The notes below the pieces were generated by a model that saw nothing but the letters and a program-made list of their open reading frames with translations, was not told where the DNA came from and searched no databases. 28,775 bases of DNA, from positions 1,684 to 30,458 of the forward strand of contig DFMV01000085.1 in NCBI GenBank assembly GCA_002375765.1, written 5' to 3'. The stretch comes from Rhizobiales bacterium UBA3584 (GTDB lineage: Bacteria > Pseudomonadota > Alphaproteobacteria > Rhizobiales > Devosiaceae). Shown here piece by piece: positions 6,076 through 12,871 of this stretch. The first letter of the stretch is position 1; each line of letters starts with the position of its first letter. The translations under genes were made by a program, and so were the position numbers.

Positions 6076-8130
6076 ATGAGCGCCGATGACGAAAACCGCT
6101 TCCGGCCAAGGCCCGGCCGCATCCGCTCGGACACCCCACGCGCGGGCAAGACCAAGAGCTTCCTCACGCAGGCGAAGAAGATCGCCCGGCAGCAGCGCCG
6201 CACCTCGCCCCGAGGCGGTTTCGGAACGGCGGCGTTCACATCCGCAACCCCGGCCGGTTCGCATACGGTCCTGTCGAGCGGCAAGGGCGTGAAGCGCGGG
6301 CGCGGCGCGGTCTTCGTCCGCACCCGCAATCTCGGCGGCGGCTGGCATCATCGGCAGCCGGGCGCGCGTCGCGTCATGGTTCAGCAGCGCTACATCCTTC
6401 ACCCTGGAAAGGGCCGGAAGGCGCACTCCCATCTGCGCTATATCCAGCGCGACGGCACCTCGCGCGACGGCGAGCGCGGCCAGCTTTATTCGCGCACCGA
6501 GGACCGCGCGGATGGCGACGCCTTCCTGGAACGCGGCCAGGATGACCGCCACCAGTTCCGGTTCATCGTCTCGCCCGAGGACGGCGCGGAGCTGTCGGAC
6601 CTTACGGCCTATACCCGCGACCTCATGGGCCGGATGGAAGCCGACCTCGGCACCCAGCTCGATTGGGTGGCGATCAATCACTACAACACCGGCCATCCCC
6701 ATGTGCATGTCATCGTCCGGGGCAAGGACGATCTGGGGCAGGATCTGGTCATCAACGGCGACTACATCGTTCATGGTGTCCGCGAACGGGCCAGCGAGTT
6801 GGCGACGCTGGAACTCGGTCCCGTTCGGGAGATCGAGCAGACCCGCAAGCTCACCGCCGAGATCGACCAGGATCGTTTTACCCGCATCGACAGGGCCATG
6901 GTCGAGGAAGCCGACCGACGGTTCCTCGACCTGCGCCACGAACCGGGGGAGCCAAAGCGGCAGTTCGAGCACACGCTTCGCCTGCGCCGGCTGTCCAAGC
7001 TGGGGCGGATGGGCCTCGCCACCGAACACGCGCCCGGCGTCTGGGAATTGAACGAGCGGCTTGAATCGACCCTGCGCGAGTTGGGCGAACGCGGGGACAT
7101 CATCCGCACCATGCAAAGATCGCTCGCCGCCGATGGGCTTGAGCGCGATCCCATGACCTTCCGCATCCATGAGGGCGCACCCGCTGCACCCGTCACCGGC
7201 CGCGTCCTCGACAAATATCTCGCCAACGAGCTGGGCGACAATCTCACCGTCGTCGTGGACGGGATCGACGGACGGATGCACCACATCGCCAACATCGACC
7301 CCATGCAGTTGGAGGATGCCCGGATCGGCAGCGTCATCGAGATCGGTCGCACCGAGGCGACGGCCCGGCCGTCCGACCGCACCATTGCGACAATCGCCGA
7401 GGGCGGCATCTATCGCCCGAGCCGTCATTTGGAGCAGGCGAAGTTCGAGGGACATGTTCCGGGCGGAGACTATGAAGGCTATGTCGATGCCCATGTGCGC
7501 CGACTTGAGGCGCTACGCCGCACCCGGATCGTCGAGCGGATCGACGCTGACCAATGGCGCATCCCCCCCGACTTCGAGAACCGCGCCGCCGCCTATGACG
7601 CCGGTCGCGACAGACAGGCCAGCGTTCGCGTCCTTTCTCCCGTGAATCTGGACAGGCAGATCGGATCGGACGGCGCGTCCTGGCTGGACCGGCGACTGAT
7701 CCATGGCGAGACGGCCGATCTTGCACCGACCGGTTTCGGCCAGCAGGTGCGCGAGGCCATCGACCGCCGCCGCGAGCATCATGTCGAACAGGGCGATGCT
7801 ACCCGCGCACGCGACGGCCGCGTGCTCTATCGGCGCAACCTTCTCGCCATTCTGCGCGAGCGGGAGGTTTCCCGCGTCGGCGTGGAGATGGCTGAAAGAA
7901 AGGCGCTGCCGTTCCGCGCCACCACGGACGGCGAGAACGTCAGCGGCAAATTCACCGGAACCGTGCAGCTATCCAGCGGCAAGTTCGCCATCGTCGAGAA
8001 GGCGCACGAGTTCACGCTTGTCCCTTGGCGGCCGGTCATCGACCGCCAGCTCGGTCGCGAAGTTATGGGCGTCGTGCAGGGCGGATCGGTGTCGTGGCAA
8101 TTGGGGCGACAGAGGGGTCTCGGATTGTGA
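6076..8130 (+). CDS. Relaxase with DUF3363 domain (VirD2/RlxS-like)
   Basis: This 684-residue protein has an N-terminal relaxase domain. The metal-binding histidines lie in NHYNTGHPHVHVIVRGKD (His202, His207, His209, His211), and a HSHLRYIQRDG segment holds a candidate nicking Tyr122. The rest matches the DUF3363 region of mobilisation nucleases. It should nick oriT, stay bound to the 5' end and pilot the strand into the channel. The ATG at 6076 is chosen for the GGAGGCG just upstream. A start at 5989 would run through the oriT-like repeats. The first 100 residues are basic and Gly/Arg-rich, apparently an added tail ahead of the catalytic domain. The first cargo site begins right after the stop. 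Confidence 0.93.
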   Translation: MSADDENRFRPRPGRIRSDTPRAGKTKSFLTQAKKIARQQRRTSPRGGFGTAAFTSATPAGSHTVLSSGKGVKRGRGAVFVRTRNLGGGWHHRQPGARRVMVQQRYILHPGKGRKAHSHLRYIQRDGTSRDGERGQLYSRTEDRADGDAFLERGQDDRHQFRFIVSPEDGAELSDLTAYTRDLMGRMEADLGTQLDWVAINHYNTGHPHVHVIVRGKDDLGQDLVINGDYIVHGVRERASELATLELGPVREIEQTRKLTAEIDQDRFTRIDRAMVEEADRRFLDLRHEPGEPKRQFEHTLRLRRLSKLGRMGLATEHAPGVWELNERLESTLRELGERGDIIRTMQRSLAADGLERDPMTFRIHEGAPAAPVTGRVLDKYLANELGDNLTVVVDGIDGRMHHIANIDPMQLEDARIGSVIEIGRTEATARPSDRTIATIAEGGIYRPSRHLEQAKFEGHVPGGDYEGYVDAHVRRLEALRRTRIVERIDADQWRIPPDFENRAAAYDAGRDRQASVRVLSPVNLDRQIGSDGASWLDRRLIHGETADLAPTGFGQQVREAIDRRREHHVEQGDATRARDGRVLYRRNLLAILREREVSRVGVEMAERKALPFRATTDGENVSGKFTGTVQLSSGKFAIVEKAHEFTLVPWRPVIDRQLGREVMGVVQGGSVSWQLGRQRGLGL

Positions 8131-8365
8131 CGGGATCAAACTCCAACGAGAACGTCGCACACGTAGTGGCGGTTCGGGAATAACACAGCGCTCCTTTGTT
8201 CGATGCGAGGAAAATTGTTTTGACCGGAGCGCTCACGGCAATCCGAAGTTCAACGACTTATCGGCAGCCAGGGCAACAGCGGAGAGATGGTCCGGCGAAG
8301 CGGCGCCTGCCCCGCGACTATGGTCGCTTCGATACCGTCGAGATTCACGATGATGGACCAGGAAG
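8131..8365. other. Gap at the left edge of the arsenic cargo
   Basis: No recognisable gene is seen here. A frame open from 8196 translates to low-complexity text with no family signal until it meets cation-efflux homology near 8370. The stretch is less GC-rich than the flanking core and probably contains the left junction of the cargo and debris of the decayed efflux gene. I see no clear terminal inverted repeat or target duplication. Confidence 0.5.
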
Positions 8366-8703
8366 CGTCACCTGGGATGCTCTCAACGGAACTGTTCCAG
8401 GGTGGGGCACCATGGGCGTTGTTGGCCTTATCGCCTTCGCTGCAATGCCGCTTGCCTTGCTCTCCTCTACGCCTAACGGGAAGGAAAATGCGAACATGCG
8501 CTCTGTCTGGATCTGCTCGGGCAACGATGTGATTGCCAATCTCGCTGTATGGCGGCCGGGTTCGGCTTTTTCGGCACCGGAACGGGATGGCTCGACATCA
8601 TCATGGCGACACTGGCGCAGCAAAGAGCGGCACGATCGTCCGACGGGCTATGTCCGCGTTCCGGAATGAGCGTCGAGCCAATCCACTATCCAGCTCGAAA
8701 TGA
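8366..8703 (+). pseudogene. Remnant of a cation diffusion facilitator (CDF) efflux gene
   Basis: Three frames, read in turn, rebuild the second half of a CDF-type metal transporter. Frame one (to about 8547) gives TVPGWGTMGVVGLIAFAA and ANMRSVWICSGNDVIANLAV. Frame two (from 8549) gives MAAGFGFFGTGTGWLDIIMA. Frame three (from about 8632) gives TIVRRAMSAFRNERRAN and a TGA at 8701-8703. The ANMRSVW-C-RND and FGTGTGWPD-like motifs are typical of this family. Two frameshifts and loss of the first half make it non-functional. It probably belonged to the same metal/metalloid cargo as the arsenic genes downstream. Confidence 0.75.
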
Positions 8704-8807
8704 AGCTTCCTGTGGTTCTGAAGGGCGCCCGATCCGAAGAATGGAGGCACAGTAATTCTCTCAATCCGTTTCAGTTCGCTCTTTCTGTCATCGATTTGAT
8801 CCACTTT

Positions 8808-9917
8808 TCATATGTGGTCTGGCTGTCCAGTTACAGATTTGTGGGCAGTTTCGTTGCTCTCAACGCATCGCTCTATCTCACGAACAGTATCTCGAGCGGT
8901 GCGTGCCGAACCGACAAGAGTTGCCGAGGCAAATCCGGTCCAGTCTCCATAACCCAGAAGCCAGAGACGCGGTTCATCGATCGAACGCGTTCCAGTCACC
9001 GCGATCTTGCCATCGGTTTGCTTGATGCCCAGGCCATCGAGATGATCCAGAGCGGGATGAAAGCCCGTGCACCAGATAACCGCGTCGACGGCGGTCGTTG
9101 TTCCGTCCTCCCAGACAACGCGGTCTTCCGTAAAGCGGACAGGAGGGCGCACGCTCCGAAGGATGCCGCGATCCCTGGCTTCGAGCACCGAAGGGACCAT
9201 TACGATATCTCCCAGATCGGATAGAGGAGCACCGCCCTGAGGGCTCCCTTCACCGTAACGCGCGGAAGCCCGGTCGAACAAAACCCGTCCGTCCACATCG
9301 TCTGGCAGGAATTTCGGGGGGTGGAGCGTCGCCCAGATCGTACCGGCAACCCTCGAAAGTTCCGCGTAGATCTGGGCACCGGAGTTTCCACCGCCGATGA
9401 TCAGGATACTTTTGCCCGTCAGTCCTTCTGGCGAAACGTATTCGGCAGAATGCAGCTGTTGCCCACGGAAGGTTTCAGCCCCGTCATAGTGCGGAATGTA
9501 CGGCTTACTCCACGTGCCGGTCGCGCTGATCACCGCCTTTGCGAGCCACGTACCGTTGTCGGTTTGAACGCGCAGCGCGTTGGGCTGTTTCTCGATATTT
9601 TGCACGCGAACCGGTCTTTCGATCGGCAGTCGATAGCGGTTTTCGTAATCTTCCAGATAGTTGAGCACTTCGATGCGTGTTGGAAACCCATCACCTTTCG
9701 AAGGTGGCATTTGCCGTCCCGGCAGAGAACTGTACTCAGCGGGAGAGAAAAGCCGCAACGAATTCCAGCCTCGCTGCCAGGCGCCACCGGGATTACGCTG
9801 CGCATCGAGAATAACAAAATCGAGATCGCTTTTGCGAAGATAGTAGCTGGCGGACAGGCCAGCCTGACCGCCGCCAATGACAACGACGTCAACCACCAAT
9901 TCGTTTGTATCGTTCAT
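8808..9917 (-). CDS. arsO: ArsO-like FAD/NADPH flavin monooxygenase
   Basis: This 369-residue protein has two Rossmann dinucleotide sites: FAD at VVVIGGGQAGLSASYYL (about 11-27) and NADPH at ILIIGGGNSGAQ (about 171-182). A SATGTWSKPYIP linker (131-142) lies between them, and VIWCTGFHP comes late. This is the group B flavin monooxygenase layout, with a length near that of the arsenic-operon enzyme ArsO. Its partner genes (arsR and arsP beside it) support that name. The ATG at 9917 (MNDTNEL) is preferred because the GxGxxG motif follows at normal distance; earlier in-frame ATGs exist and no ribosome site is strong. The substrate is not settled for this family. A general Baeyer-Villiger-like monooxygenase is the alternative. 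Confidence 0.8.
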   Translation of the reverse strand: MNDTNELVVDVVVIGGGQAGLSASYYLRKSDLDFVILDAQRNPGGAWQRGWNSLRLFSPAEYSSLPGRQMPPSKGDGFPTRIEVLNYLEDYENRYRLPIERPVRVQNIEKQPNALRVQTDNGTWLAKAVISATGTWSKPYIPHYDGAETFRGQQLHSAEYVSPEGLTGKSILIIGGGNSGAQIYAELSRVAGTIWATLHPPKFLPDDVDGRVLFDRASARYGEGSPQGGAPLSDLGDIVMVPSVLEARDRGILRSVRPPVRFTEDRVVWEDGTTTAVDAVIWCTGFHPALDHLDGLGIKQTDGKIAVTGTRSIDEPRLWLLGYGDWTGFASATLVGSARTARDTVREIERCVESNETAHKSVTGQPDHI

Positions 9918-10173
9918 GTGTTCGGCCCCACTCATGGATTGACAGGCGATTGCAGACCGGCGCTTTCCCCGTCGCCGACTCACGGCAACAGAAAAGGCCC
10001 GGTTGGCGATCGGAGGTTTCAGCTCAAATCAGACGGAAACGTCGGTGTCGGGAGAGATTGGAACCATGCTCCGGGCGGCAGCCCTGGCATACGTCGTCAG
10101 TTTCGAGCCAAGCACCGTCTTTCCGGGTCGGTTTCCGATTTTTGCCTGTCCTTCATGCATCTGCGAAAATCGA
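9918..10173 (-). other. Gap between arsR and arsO
   Basis: No recognisable gene is present. On the minus strand a 43-codon frame runs from ATG at 10160 to TGA at 10029 (beginning MHEGQAKIGNRPGKT). It has no ribosome site and no family signal, so it may be a remnant of an arsenic gene lost between arsR and arsO. No strong hairpin separates arsR from arsO, so they may be one transcript. Confidence 0.4.
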
Positions 10174-10482
10174 TCACGCGGCATCTTTCCCCTCCGCATC
10201 ACCGGCGCAACACTCTTCCGTAAGGAAGTCGATCAGCCGTTCGAGGTTCTGGAACTCGGGAATGCAGATGGTCGTTCGGCTGTGTTTTTCCTGCCGGATG
10301 AGTCGCACCTTCGTCATTCGTGCGAGATGATGTGACAGGGTAGACGCCGGGATGCCGAGTTCTTTCTGGATTTCCCCGACCGATGCGCCCTCATGCCCAG
10401 CCCTCACCAGGAAGCGGAAGACCGCCAATCGATGCGTGTTGCCGAGCTCGGTCAGGCTGTCTGCGGCTTGTTCGTGATCCAT
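10174..10482 (-). CDS. arsR: ArsR-family metalloregulatory repressor
   Basis: This 102-residue protein has a winged helix: NTHRLAVFRFLVRAGHEGASVGEI, recognition helix PASTLSHHLARM (about 45-56), and a wing VRLIRQEKHSRTTICIPEF. Vicinal Cys91-Cys92 near the C-terminus, with Cys73, suggest As(III) sensing of the C-terminal type, as in AfArsR (Cys95/96/102), rather than the ELCVC type. The ATG at 10482 is chosen because GGAGGA lies just upstream. The next ATG upstream (10494) would start within that site. It is divergent from arsP with operator-like TCTAGA sites between them. Arsenic binding should release DNA and induce both arms. Confidence 0.9.
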   Translation of the reverse strand: MDHEQAADSLTELGNTHRLAVFRFLVRAGHEGASVGEIQKELGIPASTLSHHLARMTKVRLIRQEKHSRTTICIPEFQNLERLIDFLTEECCAGDAEGKDAA

Positions 10483-10499
10483 ACCGTCCTCCATTAATT

Positions 10500-10586
10500 C
10501 GAGACCTCTAGAAATAGGGTTGACCCGAGCGCGATAAGCAACTAGATCAGTGGAAATTTCGACATATCTAGAAGGATGGTTTCATA
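10500..10586. promoter_or_regulatory. Divergent arsR/arsP promoter-operator
   Basis: Two sites with a TCTAGA core, at 10507-10512 and 10567-10572, sit in opposite orientation with similar flanks (TATTTCTAGAGG read on the minus strand, CATATCTAGAAGG on the plus strand), as expected for ArsR operators. A candidate plus-strand promoter is TTGACC (10520-10525), 17 bp, TAGATC (10543-10548). The arsP ribosome site AGAAGGA overlaps the second operator. The first operator lies just upstream of arsR. Confidence 0.65.
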
Positions 10587-11627
10587 ATGTCACCCCAACT
10601 GCAAGACACCCTCGGCATGTTCGTCTTTCTCGCTGTCGAACTCTCGGTTCTGTTCATCGGGATCAGTGCACTGGTTGGCGTTCTCCAGCGTCATATTCCC
10701 CCGGCCAAAGTGGAAGCGTTGCTCAGCTCCACCGGTACTCGCGGCTATCTCCTCGCCGCAGGTCTTGGGGCAATCACGCCCTTCTGCAGTTGTTCGACCA
10801 TTCCGATGCTGAAGGGTTTGATCCGAGCGCGCGCCGGGTTCGGTCCGATGATGGTGTTTCTCTTCTCCTCCCCGCTCCTGAACCCGGTTGTTGTCGTTTT
10901 GCTGGCGGCCACGTTCGGACTGACTCTCACATCCACCTACGTGATTGCCGCCCTTGCAGTATCGCTGGGTGCCGGATGGCTGATGCATGCGTTCGGTTTC
11001 GAGCGGTATATCCGTCGCACAGCAACGAAAGAGACCGGCGGATGTGGCTCGTCGCAAAGCCAGTGTGGTGCTGCACCGGCCGTACCGGATTGCGGAAGTC
11101 CGAAAACCGATAGCTGCGGCTCTCGGTCGGAAAGCGCCTGCGGCGACACCGCAATCAAGATCACTCCTGCGTCCGGCAGCTGCTGTGACAGCCAGTCTTC
11201 CGTCCGAACGAAGGAGACGGGAAAATACAGCGGTGTGTGGCGGGATGCATGGATCGACTTCGTCGACGTGTTACCCTATCTGCTCGTCGGCATTGCGCTC
11301 GGCAGCTTGATCTACGGATTCATGCCGACCGCTCTGCTTGAGCAGTATGCCGGTCCGGACAATCCGTTCGCTATTCCTGTTGCCGCCGTCATTGGCGTGC
11401 CGCTGTATATCCGCGCAGAGGCGGTCATACCGCTCGCCGGGGCTCTTATGGCGAAAGGAGTGGGCGCAGGGACCGTCCTTGCACTGATCATCGGAAGCGC
11501 CGGGGCCAGTTTGACCGAACTCATCCTGCTGCGCTCCCTCTTCACGATGAAGCTTCTCGTGGCATTCGTCGGGGTCATCTTCGCCATGGCGATGATCGCA
11601 GGCTACGCGACCTACCTGTTTTTCTGA
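10587..11627 (+). CDS. arsP: ArsP-like permease (organoarsenical efflux)
   Basis: This 346-residue membrane protein of the permease family PF03773 has two bundles of about four hydrophobic helices each, joined by a soluble loop. The motif TPFCSCSTIP (Cys67, Cys69) is the hallmark of ArsP, which exports trivalent organoarsenicals such as MAs(III). The loop (about 150-205) is unusually cysteine-rich, with Cys153, 160, 169, 177, 185, 199 and 200. It could bind metalloid before export; that is inference. The start at 10587 follows AGAAGGA. Linkage to arsR and arsO supports the arsenic role. The substrate is inferred from the family. Confidence 0.85.
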   Translation: MSPQLQDTLGMFVFLAVELSVLFIGISALVGVLQRHIPPAKVEALLSSTGTRGYLLAAGLGAITPFCSCSTIPMLKGLIRARAGFGPMMVFLFSSPLLNPVVVVLLAATFGLTLTSTYVIAALAVSLGAGWLMHAFGFERYIRRTATKETGGCGSSQSQCGAAPAVPDCGSPKTDSCGSRSESACGDTAIKITPASGSCCDSQSSVRTKETGKYSGVWRDAWIDFVDVLPYLLVGIALGSLIYGFMPTALLEQYAGPDNPFAIPVAAVIGVPLYIRAEAVIPLAGALMAKGVGAGTVLALIIGSAGASLTELILLRSLFTMKLLVAFVGVIFAMAMIAGYATYLFF

Positions 11628-11740
11628 CTTAGATCAGAGATGATTAAGTCCTCAAACCACTTGGATACCTTTCGCAGTCTTGGCCTTTTCTCTCCCGGCC
11701 AAGGCCAAGACTGCCGCCGGATGACAGGGGGCAGTTAGCG
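11628..11740 (+). terminator. Strong inverted repeat after arsP (probable terminator)
   Basis: A perfect 12-bp inverted repeat, GCAGTCTTGGCC (11674-11685) with GGCCAAGACTGC (11703-11714), encloses 17 nt. A second GGCCAAGG at 11698-11705 allows an alternative register. There is no T-run after it, so it may be a rho-assisted stop, a boundary of the arsenic cargo or a protein site. The LysR ribosome site AGGGGG follows near 11725. The rest of this gap shows nothing else. Confidence 0.5.
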
Positions 11741-12748
11741 ATGCGACGGAGACGGCGTTTGACGCTGACTTTAGATAGTCGATCGGGTATGCCTTCCCGG
11801 CTGGGATCACGCATTCCCCTTGTGTCGCTCATCCACACACTCGCCGTTGCCGAATATCTGAACTTCCGTCACGCTGCTAACGCGCTGGGTGTCAGCGTTT
11901 CGACTGTCAGCACCCGTGTGAAAACCTTAGAGGAAGACCTAGGCATCCTTCTGTTCGAGCGTCACGCACGCGGCGTCCGGCTAACCGATGCAGGTCATCG
12001 CTTTATCGAGCAAGTATCAGCGGGCGTCGATCAACTCGACCATGCGGTGAAGACCGCCGGCTTGGCCGCCTCGGGCGAGTGCGGTCGCCTGCGTCTCGGC
12101 ATCCACGCCCTTATCCCGCGCAGCTTCCTCGCGGAACTCATCGCACAATATCGGGAGACCCATCCGGGCATCGCAGTCGAGATCACCGAAAGCACGGCCC
12201 GCGATGCGGTGATCCAGCTTCGCTCCGACCTTCTGGACCTGGCGTTCGTCGCCGGCCCGGCCGAGTTGCCCGATTTCCATTCCCGGCGCATTTGGACCGA
12301 GCCGCTGGTGGCGGTGCTGCCGGAACGGCATCCGCTCGCTGGGCAGTCGACCGTCACATGGCCTGATCTGGCGGGAGAGACCTTTCTCGTGCGCTATGAC
12401 AGCACCGGCCCGCAGGTCCACGACCATATCATCCTGCGCCTCGCCGGGCGCTTGCCGCCGCCCTCGATTCAGCGCTTCGGTGTGGGGCGCGGCACGCTGC
12501 TGTCCATGGTCGAGCAGGGTTTCGGCATCACCATCGTCGGGGCCGCCACCGCGTTGCTGCCGACGACCGGCCTCGTCTTCCTGCCGTTCGCCGACGAGCC
12601 GGAGCCGGTTTCGTTCTCGGCCATCTGGTCGCCGTTCAACCAAAGCCCGGCCATCCGCAACATGCTGGTCCTCGCGGGCAAGCTGGGACGCATCTGCGAT
12701 TCGGCTCCGGGTGGCATCCAGAATGAGCCGCGCGAGCGCCCGCAATGA
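11741..12748 (+). CDS. LysR-family transcriptional regulator (transfer region)
   Basis: This 335-residue protein has an N-terminal winged HTH (VSLIHTLAVAEYLNFRHAANALGVSVSTVSTRVKTLEEDLG, about 28-68) and a LysR substrate-binding domain (about 110-310). It is found next to traG in related ICEs, so it belongs to the backbone, not to the arsenic cargo. The start at 11741 is supported by an upstream AGGGGG; an ATG at 11789 would also spare the HTH. The first residues (MRRRRRLTL) are very basic. Its TGA is six bases before a 20-nt sequence repeated ahead of trbB, making it a candidate regulator of both transfer transcripts. The inducer is unknown. Confidence 0.85.
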   Translation: MRRRRRLTLTLDSRSGMPSRLGSRIPLVSLIHTLAVAEYLNFRHAANALGVSVSTVSTRVKTLEEDLGILLFERHARGVRLTDAGHRFIEQVSAGVDQLDHAVKTAGLAASGECGRLRLGIHALIPRSFLAELIAQYRETHPGIAVEITESTARDAVIQLRSDLLDLAFVAGPAELPDFHSRRIWTEPLVAVLPERHPLAGQSTVTWPDLAGETFLVRYDSTGPQVHDHIILRLAGRLPPPSIQRFGVGRGTLLSMVEQGFGITIVGAATALLPTTGLVFLPFADEPEPVSFSAIWSPFNQSPAIRNMLVLAGKLGRICDSAPGGIQNEPRERPQ

Positions 12749-12754
12749 CGTGAC

Positions 12755-12774
12755 CCGTCCTATTTGCCGCCGAT
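12755..12774 (+). repeat. 20-nt repeat upstream of traG, copy A
   Basis: The sequence CCGTCCTATTTGCCGCCGAT is found again, identical, at 15334-15353. It begins six bases after the LysR stop and ends 97 bases before the traG start. The same position relative to a preceding stop is seen for copy B ahead of trbB. The flanks differ, so the block looks like a conserved binding site or promoter part. The remaining traG leader (12775-12871) is pyrimidine-rich and ends with a GGAG ribosome site. Confidence 0.7.
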
Positions 12775-12871
12775 AGTATCCGGCAGCCCTCCCGTATCCG
12801 TTTTCCTGTTGCCTGTAGTGGATTTGCCTATTCTCTGATCGGCTCCGTCTCTTTGTCCGACTGGAGCCCGT

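Noticed and set aside
5759..6079. 106-codon plus-strand frame overlapping the transglycosylase stop by ATGA
   Set aside because: The product is Arg-rich with no motif, hydrophobic pattern or family signal, and the interval carries oriT-like repeats; the ATGA overlap alone is not enough.
5806..7494. Long minus-strand frame opposite the relaxase
   Set aside because: It is a GC-rich shadow: the relaxase on the other strand has clear catalytic motifs, while this translation has none.
10029..10160. 43-codon minus-strand frame between arsR and arsO
   Set aside because: No ribosome site and no family signal; kept only as a note on the gap.
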